Counted from the stretch's first letter, positions 45,449-55,392 are shown. The stretch is 64,000 nt of DNA from Bradyrhizobium tropiciagri (GCF_018130505.1 NZ_JAFCKH010000001.1:682001-746000), one strand, 5' to 3'. The notes: a model not told the origin generated them from the sequence alone. Made by a program: numbers and translations.

Positions 45449-45473
45449 AAGGCCGCCGGAATCCGGCGGCCTT
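45449..45473 (+). terminator. hairpin terminator after the LTXXQ gene
   Basis: AAGGCCGCCGG (45449-45459) and CCGGCGGCCTT (45463-45473) pair perfectly around an AAT loop, 33 bases after the stop. The T tract is short (TTC), so termination is probable but not certain. Confidence 0.7.
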
Positions 45474-45588
45474 CGGCGCGTTCGAAGCGCTGGAAAAAGT
45501 CAGGAAAAATCGTCCAGCTTGCTGGACATCGGGAAATCGCCCTGCTAAACGACGGCCCTCTTGCGAGGGTCACTTCCGGACAAGTTCC

Positions 45589-45664
<76 letters not shown>

Positions 45665-46040
45665 TTGGAATCTCTCTATTTTCCAAAGCCTTCGCGGGAT
45701 GGCGGTCGAGACCAATCGGATCTCGTGCGACGGGACGTTGAGGTCACGCCCGATCCGCAACGAGCTGCCTGATAATGATCGAGCACCGCTCGCCGATCGC
45801 CGGCATGACGCACGTTGGCGTGGCGCTCGGCCTCGGCAACACGTTTGCCTTCTCAAGCTATTTCCCTCCGCGATATCGCAGTATGGCAGGGCGCATGGTT
45901 TCGCCGCGGCCATCGCTGCACGCGTTGCATCGCGACGCGTCGTTCCGTTGGCAGGCCCAATCCCTGCCGCGGGCTGCGTTGAACCCAAGCGGACGCGGTT
46001 GACACCAATTACGGACGAAATTCTCCTCCGAGGCGGTCCC
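45665..46040 (+). other. region between tRNA-Lys and the unknown gene
   Basis: 376 bases. A reading frame is open from 45699 into the gene at 46041, but its composition is Arg-rich and unlike the downstream protein, so it is not counted as coding. A GAGG lies before GTG 46041. No copy of the tRNA 3' end was noticed here or elsewhere in the window. Confidence 0.4.
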
Positions 46041-46919
46041 GTGACAACCACTGATCCGACCACGACCGATACCTACCGCAAGATCGCGGCGCGACTGTCC
46101 ATGCTGCGGCCGCAGATCGATCTGACGAAGTATTTCGCGGGACCGAACCCCGATGTCCGGCTTTACGATGAGAAGCCGTACATCCGTAAGCAATTGCAGA
46201 AGTACGGTGCGGCGGCAGCGACGAGCACGCTCGACGGCTTCACCTTCCTGCCGAAGGACTGGGAAGGCCTGATCGACAAGCTGCGCATTGCCAAGACGAG
46301 CGACGGCTTCGATGCGTTCGCGGAGGGGCGCAGCCCCGAGAAGGCGTCGCATTGGGCTCTTGACCTGTCGATGGCGGCAACGATCGGCAAGGGGTTCCGC
46401 GAGATCTGGCGCCCGCAACTCTCCGACAGGCCGCTTTCGACGCGCGACCTTCCCGGCCGGCACGGCTTCGGGCTCGGGCGCGGCCGGGGGCAATGGAGCG
46501 ACGGCTACAGCGCGCAGTTCGGCAAGGACCCGCAGCCGCAGGACATCACGTCCCTGCATTTCGCGGTGGCGCCCGATCGGGTCAACGTTCACATCGACGA
46601 GACGGGCTTCGTGTTCGAGGGCGCGGACGGCGCCCTCACGGTCGGGCCGAACTTCGGCCACCACGCCGTCAACGAGCTGTTCTGGAAGAGCAATCCAAAA
46701 GTGCCACGCTGGGCAATCGATCATATCGACCTGATCCTGCCGAACAGCGCCAATGACTTTTCGCGATTTGGCCTTTCGGTCGACATGTATCAAAGCAAGA
46801 ACCTGCGCCTGACCGTCACGGGATCCTGCGGGATGTTCGGCGGGTTCGAGTGCTCGGGAACGCTGAGCGTCAGCGGGACGCACGATCTGCTCGGCTCCAA
46901 GCCGAAGGGCGCGCGCTGA
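46041..46919 (+). CDS. hypothetical protein next to the T6SS cluster
   Basis: 292 residues, no signal peptide and no membrane helix. The C-terminal half looks beta-rich, with LHFAVAPDRVNVHIDETGFVF, then GPNFGHHAVNELFW and DLILPNSANDFSRFGLSVDM, ending with a two-Cys stretch (GSCGMFGGFECSGTL). No family is recognised. It converges on the T6SS-linked methyltransferase gene with a 48-base gap. A role as T6SS cargo is possible but rests only on position. The start is GTG 46041; the true start could be elsewhere in the open upstream frame. Confidence 0.6.
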   Translation: MTTTDPTTTDTYRKIAARLSMLRPQIDLTKYFAGPNPDVRLYDEKPYIRKQLQKYGAAAATSTLDGFTFLPKDWEGLIDKLRIAKTSDGFDAFAEGRSPEKASHWALDLSMAATIGKGFREIWRPQLSDRPLSTRDLPGRHGFGLGRGRGQWSDGYSAQFGKDPQPQDITSLHFAVAPDRVNVHIDETGFVFEGADGALTVGPNFGHHAVNELFWKSNPKVPRWAIDHIDLILPNSANDFSRFGLSVDMYQSKNLRLTVTGSCGMFGGFECSGTLSVSGTHDLLGSKPKGAR

Positions 46920-46967
46920 CGAAGGTCGCGGTATTCTCAACCCGCCAAGTCGGGCGCTTCGGGCGTA

Positions 46968-48554
46968 TCAGGCAACAAGCAGGCCGAGCTTGCCGATCGT
47001 CGCGAGCGAACGGTTCACGCTTTCGCGGGTTGAGATCTGCAACGGCTCGGTGGATTTTCCGGCGTCGTCTGTTTGCTTGACCTCGATCTTTGCGCCGAAG
47101 GTCGCTGTCATTTCCGCGACGATTTCCTCGATCGTCCGCGAGCCGTCGAGCAGTTGCACGAAGTGGCGCGTCCGGTCGTCCTCGAGCTGCACGGTCTGGT
47201 GGAGCAGATTGGTGACCAGGGGGCCGCTCTGCGACTGTCTGCGGGCAAGCAGGCTCGCCTGCGGGCGATCGGTGACTTCCTTCACGAGGAACGGCGGTGA
47301 CTTCAGGAAGGAGACCTCTCCGCTGCAAGCCAGGATGTACAAGGCCTCCGTCAGGACCCGTTCGTCATCGTCGGCTTGCCGGTCTTCCAGCAGCGCTCGC
47401 GAGCCGTCGAGCAGTTCCCTGAACGAGAGTGCGCGCGGCCAGGCCCGGCCGAGGCAAAGATGTGCGGCCTTCAACAGCGGCTTGGTCACCGTGATCCGGC
47501 TGCCGTCCTGATTCTCGAATTCCATCTCGGAATCGTCGGTCAGGCAGAAATCAGGCTGGCGCGGGCTGGTGGTGCTCAGCAAATAGAATTGGGTGATGAA
47601 GTCGAGCTCGACCTGGCGATCAAGGGTAATGCCCTCGTGGCAAAGCAACGTCCGCCGAAAACCGTTGCCGTCGATGAAGTCCTTGTACTGATCGCGTGCC
47701 AGGAACTCACTTTCCGGGAAGCGCTGCAGCGTCGCACAGACCTCTTCGCTGAAGCCGGCAAGATTGCGCCGCGAGAAATCGGAGTCGCTCAGATATTGAA
47801 GACCGTGCCGCCCGGCGTCCTCGACGACTTCGTGCAACAGGAACGCCCTTGCACCCTGATCGAGATCGTCGTGAAACAGCAATTCGTCCGGAGCCTGGAG
47901 GACGCGCTTGCACTGATCGCGCATCACTGCGCCGTGCACCGAAGTTGAGTTCGAGCCGTCGCTCAGAAACTTCACGATTGCGCGGGCTTGTCCGACCTTC
48001 TCCTTCATCCCCGTGATGTGACGCGTGTGATAACGCATCATGTCGCGGACCATGTCGCGCATATGCGAGAACGGATGCGCATTGTAGCTGACGTAGCAAA
48101 TCCCCTGCGGCGCCAAATTCTGCTTGAAGATGGTCAGCATCTTCGCGCGCACGTCCGGCGGGACCCATGAATACACGCCGTGGGCGATGATGTAGTCGAA
48201 CTGCCCGAAGGCCGCGTCGACATCCATGATATCGTAGTGAAGCAGCCTGATGTTGCTCAGGCCCAGTGCGGCGATGTTGCGCTGGCCGCGCTCGATCGTA
48301 ACGCCGCTCAAGTCGATGCCGATGAACTCACTGTTCGGATACTGAAAGGCCATCGGCAGCAGGTTGCCGCCAACGCCGCAACCGAGCTCCAGCACCCGGC
48401 AGCGTTCGACGGGTGCCGGCCGCATGCCGTAGACGGTGCCGATAGCTGCCAGATGATTGGGGTGCGTGAGCCCGTAGACGTGGCCGGGATAATACACTTC
48501 GTCGTAAGGCGTGGTGCCGGTGGTCGGCTGGCGGTGTTCGGTCTGGATGTTCAT
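46968..48554 (-). CDS. SAM-dependent methyltransferase with methyltransferase regulatory domain, T6SS-linked
   Basis: 528 residues. The N-terminal class I methyltransferase has motif I VLELGCGVGGNLLPMA near residue 60 and the acidic residue in EFIGIDLSG near residue 80, followed by FDYIIAHGVYSWV. A central region matches methyltransferase regulatory domains. A C-terminal segment (FVQLLDGSRTIEEIVAEM) resembles PqqD-like winged helices. The ATG lies five bases after the clpV stop, so it is in the T6SS operon. The target is unknown: a T6SS component, an effector, or the gene may be cargo itself. Confidence 0.8.
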   Translation of the reverse strand: MNIQTEHRQPTTGTTPYDEVYYPGHVYGLTHPNHLAAIGTVYGMRPAPVERCRVLELGCGVGGNLLPMAFQYPNSEFIGIDLSGVTIERGQRNIAALGLSNIRLLHYDIMDVDAAFGQFDYIIAHGVYSWVPPDVRAKMLTIFKQNLAPQGICYVSYNAHPFSHMRDMVRDMMRYHTRHITGMKEKVGQARAIVKFLSDGSNSTSVHGAVMRDQCKRVLQAPDELLFHDDLDQGARAFLLHEVVEDAGRHGLQYLSDSDFSRRNLAGFSEEVCATLQRFPESEFLARDQYKDFIDGNGFRRTLLCHEGITLDRQVELDFITQFYLLSTTSPRQPDFCLTDDSEMEFENQDGSRITVTKPLLKAAHLCLGRAWPRALSFRELLDGSRALLEDRQADDDERVLTEALYILACSGEVSFLKSPPFLVKEVTDRPQASLLARRQSQSGPLVTNLLHQTVQLEDDRTRHFVQLLDGSRTIEEIVAEMTATFGAKIEVKQTDDAGKSTEPLQISTRESVNRSLATIGKLGLLVA

Positions 48555-48559
48555 CGCGG

Positions 48560-51196
48560 TCAGTTCCACGAATATGAAAACTTGTCGTCCGCTATCGAAA
48601 CCTGGGCCTGCTTGATTTCCTCCTTGGCAAGGGATTTGCTGAGGAATTCACGCGACAGTTCGGGTAGCAGCGTGTTGGTGATGATATTGTCGATCATGCG
48701 CCCGCCGGAATCCGGATCGTTGCAGCGGGACACGATGTGCTCCACGACCGCATCATCGTAACCGAACGCGGCGTTGTGGTTGTCGCGCAGGCGCTGTCCG
48801 ATCCGGTTGAGCTGCAATCTGACGATGCCGGCGAGCATCTCGTCCGACAGCGGAAAGTACGGGATCGAGACGATGCGGCCGAGCAGCGCCGCAGGAAACA
48901 CCTTCAGCAATTCCGGCCGCAGCAGCTTGGCGAGCTCTTCCGGTTCATTGCGATACTTCGGATCGCGCGACAGGCCCATGATCAGGTCGGTGCCCACATT
49001 CGTGGTCAGAATGATCAGGGTGTTCTTGAAGTCGATGCGCCGGCCGTTGCCGTCCTCCATGACGCCCTTGTCGAACACCTGGAAGAAGATCTCGTGGACG
49101 TCGGGATGGGCCTTTTCCACCTCGTCCAGCAGGATGACGCTGTAGGGCTTGCGCCGGACCGCTTCCGTGAGGCGGCCGCCTTCGCCATAGCCGACATAGC
49201 CCGGAGGCGCTCCCTTCAGGGTGGAGACCGTATGCGCCTCCTGGAATTCCGACATGTTGATCGTGATCATGTTCTGCTCGCCGCCGTAGAGCGTTTCGGC
49301 AAGCGCCAGCGCGGTCTCCGTCTTGCCCACGCCGGACGGCCCGGCCAGCATGAACACGCCGATCGGCTTCGACGGATTGTCCAGCCTGGCACGGCTGGTC
49401 TCGATCCTCTTGGCGATCATCGTCAGCCCGTGGGACTGGCCGACGACGCGGCGATTGAGAATTTCGGGCAGCTTCAGCACGGTCTCGATTTCGTCCCGCA
49501 TCATCCTGCCGACCGGGATTCCGGTCCAGTCGGATACGACCGATGCCACCGACTGCTGGTCGACATGGGCATAGATCATCCGCTTTTCCGGATGGATGCT
49601 CTCGAGCGTCGCAAACTTGCCGCGCAGCTCATCGCGTTTCGCCGCCGGGTCGTCGCCTCCCTTCTCGGCAAGGATGTCGCGGATGCTGCGGATGTCCTTG
49701 ACGATCTCCTGCTCCTTCGCCCAATCGGCCTCGAGCGCGGCCAGCTTGTCCTTGAGCGTCGCGATATCGCCGTCGATCGCGGTGACGCGCTCGCGGTTCT
49801 CGTCGCCGAGATCGCCGTCGCTGACCAGCGCGGTTCGTTCGGCCTCGCGCGCCGCTATGGCAACGCGAGCGTCCTCGATCAGGGCCGGCGTCGCGCTCTG
49901 GCTGATGGCGACGCGCGCCGAAGCCGTATCCAGCAGGCTGACCGCCTTATCGGGCAGTTGCCGCGACGGAATGTAGCGATGCGACAGGTTGACCGCGGTC
50001 ACGATTGCGCCGTCCGAGATGCGGACGCCGTGGTGCTTCTCCATTGGACCGAGCAGACCGCGCAGCATGATGCAGCACGTCTCGACATCCGGCTCATCGA
50101 CCTGGATCGGCTGGAAGCGCCGGGTGAGGGCTGGGTCCTTCTCGATGTACTGGCGATACTCCGCCCACGTCGTCGCGGCGATGGTGCGCAGCGTGCCGCG
50201 GGCGAGCGGTGGCTTCAGCAGATTGGCCGCGTCGCCGGTGCCGGCCGCGCCGCCGGCTCCGATCAGGGTGTGGGCTTCGTCGATGAACAGGATGATGGGG
50301 GTCGGCGAATTCTGGACCTCGTCGATAACCGAGCGCAGGCGCTGCTCGAACTCGCCCTTCATCGAGGCGCCGGCCTGCATCAGGCCGATGTCGAGCGCGC
50401 AGAGCCTGACGCCGCGCAGCGGCGGCGGTACATCGCCTGCGGCAATGCGCTGCGCGAATCCCTCGACCACGGCAGTCTTGCCGACGCCGGCTTCACCGGT
50501 GAGGATCGGATTGTTCTGCCGCCGACGCATCAGCACGTCGATCAATTGCCGGATCTCGTGATCCCGGCCCAGGATCGGGTCCATCTGGCCCGACTTCGCC
50601 TTGGCCGTGAGATCCTGCGAGAAGCGGTCGAGCGGCGTGGTTCCTTTGGGACCTGCACGGTCCGCACCGTCGGTGCCGGCACCCGCGAGTCCGGCGCCGT
50701 CCATCGGACGCATGGTCTCCTCGTCGGAGCCGGCCCAGACGGCGCGGTGCTCCGCGGCCAATGCGTCCACGTTGATCTTGGCGAATTCCTTCGAGATGTC
50801 CTCCAGCGTCCGCCGCAGATCGTTCGACTTCAGGCCGGCGACCAGCAGGTGGCCGGTGCGGATCTGCGTCTCGCCGAAGAACAGCGTGGCGTAGTGCCAG
50901 CCGCGGTCGAGGATATCGATGACCGAGTTGGCGAAATTCGGCATGTCGGTGACGTTCTTGCGGAAGCCGTTGATGACGCCCGCGAGGTCCGACAGCAGCC
51001 GCCCGCGGTCCAGCTTGTAGTGATCTACCGACAGGCTGAGGTCGGTCCGTTCCTGCTGCAGAATGTGGAATAGCCAGTGCGCGAGTTCGACGTTGCGGTT
51101 GCTGGCGCTCTTGGCGTGACGCAGGGCTTGTATGAAGGCGTCGTAACCAGCCCGGTTCAGCTTGCCGGTCACAACCTCAATGCTGATGTCGGCCAC
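48560..51196 (-). CDS. tssH: T6SS AAA+ ATPase TssH (ClpV)
   Basis: 878 residues. A Clp-type N domain (residues 1-150) is followed by two AAA+ modules: Walker A GEAGVGKTA near residue 235 and GPSGVGKTE near residue 620, with Walker B ILFIDEAHTLIG and VILLDEVEKAHPD. ClpV disassembles the contracted TssB/TssC sheath so that it can be reused. It is 97 bases after tssG, the widest gap in the downstream half of the operon. Confidence 0.95.
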   Translation of the reverse strand: MADISIEVVTGKLNRAGYDAFIQALRHAKSASNRNVELAHWLFHILQQERTDLSLSVDHYKLDRGRLLSDLAGVINGFRKNVTDMPNFANSVIDILDRGWHYATLFFGETQIRTGHLLVAGLKSNDLRRTLEDISKEFAKINVDALAAEHRAVWAGSDEETMRPMDGAGLAGAGTDGADRAGPKGTTPLDRFSQDLTAKAKSGQMDPILGRDHEIRQLIDVLMRRRQNNPILTGEAGVGKTAVVEGFAQRIAAGDVPPPLRGVRLCALDIGLMQAGASMKGEFEQRLRSVIDEVQNSPTPIILFIDEAHTLIGAGGAAGTGDAANLLKPPLARGTLRTIAATTWAEYRQYIEKDPALTRRFQPIQVDEPDVETCCIMLRGLLGPMEKHHGVRISDGAIVTAVNLSHRYIPSRQLPDKAVSLLDTASARVAISQSATPALIEDARVAIAAREAERTALVSDGDLGDENRERVTAIDGDIATLKDKLAALEADWAKEQEIVKDIRSIRDILAEKGGDDPAAKRDELRGKFATLESIHPEKRMIYAHVDQQSVASVVSDWTGIPVGRMMRDEIETVLKLPEILNRRVVGQSHGLTMIAKRIETSRARLDNPSKPIGVFMLAGPSGVGKTETALALAETLYGGEQNMITINMSEFQEAHTVSTLKGAPPGYVGYGEGGRLTEAVRRKPYSVILLDEVEKAHPDVHEIFFQVFDKGVMEDGNGRRIDFKNTLIILTTNVGTDLIMGLSRDPKYRNEPEELAKLLRPELLKVFPAALLGRIVSIPYFPLSDEMLAGIVRLQLNRIGQRLRDNHNAAFGYDDAVVEHIVSRCNDPDSGGRMIDNIITNTLLPELSREFLSKSLAKEEIKQAQVSIADDKFSYSWN

Positions 51197-51293
51197 GGTA
51201 GCGCCTCCTGCTCACTTGCTTGGCGTTGTCCGGCTCATCGTGGAAATCGGCTCGAATTCCATGATGTTAGGACAATCGGACCAGTGGATAGGT

Positions 51294-52325
51294 TCAAACC
51301 GGCGCGGTGTCTGCTGCCGCGCTCCGCCGGGCTCTCAAACGCTCGGCAAGGTGGAAGCGGGCGTCGCTGCGATATTCCTCGGTCGAGGCCCAGTTCGGTG
51401 ACATCCAGCTGGTCCATCCAAGGCGTCCGCTCTGTCCCAGCTTCATCGGGACGACCGACCCCGCGGGAATAGCGAGTTCCACCTCCCACTCGAGTTCGTC
51501 GCCGACATAAAAGTAGACGGCGTCAGCCAGCGGCTCCGACAGGTTGGGAATTTCGGTGGGCAGGAACTGCTCGTATTGAGCAAAATTCTTCACGAAAACG
51601 CGGACCCTGATCTTGTCCTCGACGCTGAACACGCGCGAGCCCAGCAGCGCATCGTGGCCGAGCTTGGCATGCGCCGCGCCGAGCCGGCTGCAATGGCTTG
51701 GGTCGAACGCAAGCCAGGTGCCGACGAACTCGTCGACCTCGACCTTGACGTCGAAAAGCCCCTGCAGGAACCGCGCCAGTCGCGACGCGGATTTCGCCCG
51801 GGGAGACACCAGTCCGGCGAAGCTCAGCTTCGCCATGTCCGGTACGGTGTCCCGGTCGGCAAAGATGTCGGAGCCGAGGCCGGCGAAGGAGCCGACATAG
51901 GCGATGAAGCGGTCCTCCGGTGGCCGATCATGCTGGGCGATCGGCCGTGCGTCGGCCCAGGCGCGGAAGAACAATTGCAGGAAGCGTCCATTGAGGAGGT
52001 CGAGAAAGCGCGGAAAAGCATCGTCCCGCATCAATTCCCAGCCGACGCTCTCATCGGTGGTGGCGAGCGGCAGTGCGCCCTGCGGCCCGAGCAGACCGAG
52101 GAATTTGACCAGAATTCTGAGCCTGCCGTCGCGGTCGTCGACGGCGCTCAGATTGGACGCGGGAAAGTCCAGATAGGGCGTCTGACCGAGGTCGACAAAT
52201 TCGTCCCGACGCGCCGCACTGTCGCCGATCCGCGGCCGGTCCGGGTTGGAACGCTCGAGCTGGCGCAGCGTCTGGAAGAAATCGAACCGCCAGGGCTCGG
52301 CCTTCATCTGGTCGATCAGCGTCAC
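51294..52325 (-). CDS. tssG: T6SS baseplate protein TssG
   Basis: 343 residues. EPWRFDFFQTLRQLERSNPDRPRIG near residue 10 and GRFLQLFFRAWADARPIAQHD near residue 110 are the conserved TssG parts. It forms the baseplate wedge with TssF and TssK. The start is GTG 52325, overlapping the tssF TGA by four bases (GTGA), so the two are translationally coupled and probably made in fixed ratio. Confidence 0.93.
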   Translation of the reverse strand: MTLIDQMKAEPWRFDFFQTLRQLERSNPDRPRIGDSAARRDEFVDLGQTPYLDFPASNLSAVDDRDGRLRILVKFLGLLGPQGALPLATTDESVGWELMRDDAFPRFLDLLNGRFLQLFFRAWADARPIAQHDRPPEDRFIAYVGSFAGLGSDIFADRDTVPDMAKLSFAGLVSPRAKSASRLARFLQGLFDVKVEVDEFVGTWLAFDPSHCSRLGAAHAKLGHDALLGSRVFSVEDKIRVRVFVKNFAQYEQFLPTEIPNLSEPLADAVYFYVGDELEWEVELAIPAGSVVPMKLGQSGRLGWTSWMSPNWASTEEYRSDARFHLAERLRARRSAAADTAPV

Positions 52326-54289
52326 AGCGGCCTCCGGGAGCCCATGCGCGCGGGCCAGCGCATGATCTCGCCGCGCTCGGGAGTTGCGATGACGGTCTGG
52401 GTGAAGGTGTTGAAGCCCGAATAATCGGCGAAGAAGCGCTCCAGCACGGCTCCGAGCAGGAACGCGCCGCTGCCCTCGAATGCCTTCTCGTCGAGCGTGA
52501 CGGTGATTTCCAGGCCGCGCGCGGCGCCACTTCCGGTACGCTCGCGCACACGGCGGACCACTGGCCTGCTCTCGACGCTGCGCACGCCGCGAATCTTTCG
52601 CTCCGTGGCGTCGTCGAACTGGTCGGCAAACAACGACAGCATTTCCCGCAGTGCGCCCGCAGACTTGCCGCCGCCGCGCTCGACGAGGCCGAGATAGTTC
52701 AGGCTCAGCATGTTGATCAGGCGCCAGCTGACGACGCCGCCGCTCGCGATCTCGCTGCGACTGCGCAACTGCGCCACCACGGGCTCGCGCGGCCGGGTCG
52801 GACCGGCGATGCACATCAGCTCGAGCGAAGTGTCGTCCAGCAGGCGAAAGTCGGCGCCGCCCTGGCCGACCGGCAGATGCTCCGTGAGATGCCGGTTGGA
52901 ACACAGTGCCCGCACGCTCAACTCGGTGGCGGATTTGTCGCCTTGCAGGTCGCCGGGTTCGAGCAGGGAAAGGAACATGTCCGTCCCGGTATAGTCGGAG
53001 GCCGCGCCATAGGTCTTCTCTTCGACGGTGCGACGCCGTGGCAAGCGGCGAACCGTAAAATAAAGCCCCTCGACCGATCCCGCCGTCCGGTCGACGGCGG
53101 CGGAGTACAGCGGGCGCACCGGCCGCTTGTCCTTCTCCGCCGGAAAGTGCGCGTAGACTTCGAGCACCTGGTGCGGTTCGTATTCGAGATAGCGGCTCCG
53201 ATCAGGGACCACGTGGTATTCGTGGGTGTTCGACTTGACCGGGATGCGATCGCTGGTCTTCTCGAACAGGTTGATGGCCGGGGCGGTATAGAGACTGAAT
53301 GTTTCCGCCCGGACCGAGGCGGCAAGGCGCGAATTGTGCGCATCGAATGCGAAGACGATGTCGATCGACTTGCTGCGCAGACGCGGCATCACTGAGCGTA
53401 GTCCCGTCAGGTTGATGCCGAGGAACTTGCGCGGAAACACGAAATACTCCCGCAGCAGCTCCGAGCCGCGAAACACCCGGTTGTCGTTCGGAAACAGCGA
53501 TTCGTTCTCGTCGAAGCCGACTTGCCGCACGCAGTCGTTCGGCGCCCGGATCACGACCGGATCGCCGAAATCATCGAGGTAGCGGAAATAAATGCCGACG
53601 CAGTTCGAGGTCAATTGTTCGTAGAGAGCGATGGCATCGGATTCGGCGCCGGTCAGATAGATGGGGAGTTCGCTGGTGCGGCAGCCGGCAAACCAGGTGT
53701 CGGGCTTGCGGCGGGCCTCCGCGTCATCAGGCTCCTCGTCGAGCCGCGCGGCGGTACGGTGGGTCAATGAGAGCCTGAGCCCCGCGATGACCTCTCCGCC
53801 AACGGGCACCCCAAGGGCCTGCAATGCACCCGCGGTCGCGAAATACTCGGCGCCGGTGACGTCAAAGGGCCAAAGCACGATATCGCGGCACAGCCGGAAT
53901 CGGCAGGCGAGGCTGCGTTCCCGTTCGCGGTAGGTGGCGTCGAAATAGGCGCCGCGCGCAATCTTCCTGCCATCGCGCAAGGCGGGATCGGCATAGGTCG
54001 GCTGGGCCTTGACCAGCATCGCGGACGGGGTCGGCGCGAGATAGTTCGGGACCAATTGCTCGAGCAGATTGGCCGTGAACTCCGGAAACTCGTGCTTGAG
54101 CTTGAGCTGAACGCGCGCGGCTAGGAACGCAGCGCCTTCCAACAGGCCCGAGATCATCGGATCCGAGCGATCGCGGATCAGGCCGCCGAGGCGCTCGGCG
54201 ATGCCCGGATACTCCTCGGCAAAATCCTCCGCATGCTCGTACAGCAGCGACAGTTCGCGATTGTAGAAGTCGAGGAATTCGCGATTCAT
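52322..54289 (-). CDS. tssF: T6SS baseplate protein TssF
   Basis: 655 residues. FLDFYNRELSLLYEHAEDFAEEYPGIAERLG at the N-terminus and FLAARVQLKLKHEFPEFTANLLEQLVPNYLAPTPS near residue 55 are diagnostic of TssF. It is the larger baseplate wedge subunit. The ATG follows the tssE stop by one base. Confidence 0.96.
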   Translation of the reverse strand: MNREFLDFYNRELSLLYEHAEDFAEEYPGIAERLGGLIRDRSDPMISGLLEGAAFLAARVQLKLKHEFPEFTANLLEQLVPNYLAPTPSAMLVKAQPTYADPALRDGRKIARGAYFDATYRERERSLACRFRLCRDIVLWPFDVTGAEYFATAGALQALGVPVGGEVIAGLRLSLTHRTAARLDEEPDDAEARRKPDTWFAGCRTSELPIYLTGAESDAIALYEQLTSNCVGIYFRYLDDFGDPVVIRAPNDCVRQVGFDENESLFPNDNRVFRGSELLREYFVFPRKFLGINLTGLRSVMPRLRSKSIDIVFAFDAHNSRLAASVRAETFSLYTAPAINLFEKTSDRIPVKSNTHEYHVVPDRSRYLEYEPHQVLEVYAHFPAEKDKRPVRPLYSAAVDRTAGSVEGLYFTVRRLPRRRTVEEKTYGAASDYTGTDMFLSLLEPGDLQGDKSATELSVRALCSNRHLTEHLPVGQGGADFRLLDDTSLELMCIAGPTRPREPVVAQLRSRSEIASGGVVSWRLINMLSLNYLGLVERGGGKSAGALREMLSLFADQFDDATERKIRGVRSVESRPVVRRVRERTGSGAARGLEITVTLDEKAFEGSGAFLLGAVLERFFADYSGFNTFTQTVIATPERGEIMRWPARMGSRRPL

Positions 54290-54290
54290 G

Positions 54291-54839
54291 CTACATTCGA
54301 TTGATCTGGATATCGCCGCTGTCGAGGTCGACGTCGGCGACGAATTCCACGGGCACGTTGAGCGGCTCGCACTTCAGGTCGGTATGCACGATGAAGCGCA
54401 GCTTGAGTTGTTCGGGACCGACCGAGGTGTCGCGCCGCACGCGGATCGATTTGCGATCGAGCCTCGGCTCGTAGGTCGTGAGCGACGTGCGCAGCGCATC
54501 GCTGAGCTCTTCGTCGGTAATCTCGTCGATCGAACGGTTCGCGATGTCGGGGAAACCGTAGTTCAGGATCGAGGCGCGGACGCAGTCGCGGCCAGTCAGA
54601 TCCAGGGTCGATTCAAGCGCGATCGTATTGAGCAGAGCTTCAAGATCCTGCGAGACCTCTCGCCGCAGCAACGTCTCGGAAATCGGGAAACGGCCGGCAC
54701 TGCGCCGCCCCGCTATGACGCGCTCGCCGAACTGGTCGCGCAACTCGATCTTCTTGCGCGCATCGCGGGCCTCGTGAGCCGCGCGAAAGGCCAGCATCAA
54801 CGGAGGAGAAAGCCGGTCCTTCCTGGGCGTAACAGCCAT
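54291..54839 (-). CDS. tssE: T6SS baseplate protein TssE (gp25-like)
   Basis: 182 residues. The gp25/lysozyme-like fold includes LLRREVSQDLEALLNTI and VRASILNYGFPDIANRS, followed by the conserved EPRLDRKSI segment and FIVHTDL. It starts sheath assembly at the baseplate. It is 67 bases downstream of hcp. Confidence 0.93.
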   Translation of the reverse strand: MAVTPRKDRLSPPLMLAFRAAHEARDARKKIELRDQFGERVIAGRRSAGRFPISETLLRREVSQDLEALLNTIALESTLDLTGRDCVRASILNYGFPDIANRSIDEITDEELSDALRTSLTTYEPRLDRKSIRVRRDTSVGPEQLKLRFIVHTDLKCEPLNVPVEFVADVDLDSGDIQINRM

Positions 54840-54906
54840 CGATGGTCCCCATGGCGCCAGCGCCGATTGCCGTTATTGGCAACCGGCGCCGAGTGGAAGC
54901 TTGCGA

Positions 54907-55392
54907 TCAGGCCCATTCCTTGTTGGCCGCAACGTCCCATCCGAACACGGGTGATGCGCCGGCACCGCCCTTTTCGGTCTGGGTCTTGTAGGTCATCTTC
55001 ACCTTCTGGAAGTTCAGGCTGACGTTCTCGGTGAGGCGGTCCTCGCCGTGCGATCCGCCGGTCGACACGCTGGTGACCAACACGCTCTTCATCTCGATCT
55101 TGAGATATTCGAGCGGATGTTCGCCGGCCTTGCGGACGGTGAGGATGGCGTTATCGATATGCTTGCCGTTGGCGCACACCTTGAAGAGTTCGGGCGTGGC
55201 CTTGTCGACGAAGTGAGTGAAGTGGAGGTCCTGAACAGCGACCTTGCCGGCGCCGCCGCCCGAGCCGCTGTGGAAGGTGCCGCTTTGGCTCTCGCCAAAC
55301 GACCAGCTCAGAATGTCGATTTCGTCCTTGTGTTTGTCGTCGAGCGACTCGCCCTTGATCGGATCGAGTTTCAAAAAGATGTCGACAGCCAT
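54907..55392 (-). CDS. hcp: T6SS tube protein Hcp (TssD)
   Basis: 161 residues, the typical Hcp length. It contains IFLKLDPIKGESLDDKH, IDILSWSFGESQ, VAVQDLHFTHFVDKATPELFK and YLKIEMKSVLVTSVSTGG, all Hcp features. It stacks as hexameric rings to form the inner tube and can carry cargo. AAAGGA precedes the ATG. It has 51- and 67-base gaps on either side, so extra mRNA processing or an internal promoter is possible. Confidence 0.96.
   Translation of the reverse strand: MAVDIFLKLDPIKGESLDDKHKDEIDILSWSFGESQSGTFHSGSGGGAGKVAVQDLHFTHFVDKATPELFKVCANGKHIDNAILTVRKAGEHPLEYLKIEMKSVLVTSVSTGGSHGEDRLTENVSLNFQKVKMTYKTQTEKGGAGASPVFGWDVAANKEWA

Noticed and set aside
45775-46002. 75-codon frame on the plus strand after tRNA-Lys
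   Set aside because: No ribosome binding site and a shadow-like composition; overlaps the open frame of the next gene in another register.
45699-46040. N-terminal extension of the gene at 46041
   Set aside because: The extension is Arg/Ala-rich and unlike the rest of the protein, and a GTG with GAGG upstream is available at 46041.
48737-51073. 778-codon open frame antisense to clpV
   Set aside because: Same cause; it mirrors TssH codon bias and has no domain features.
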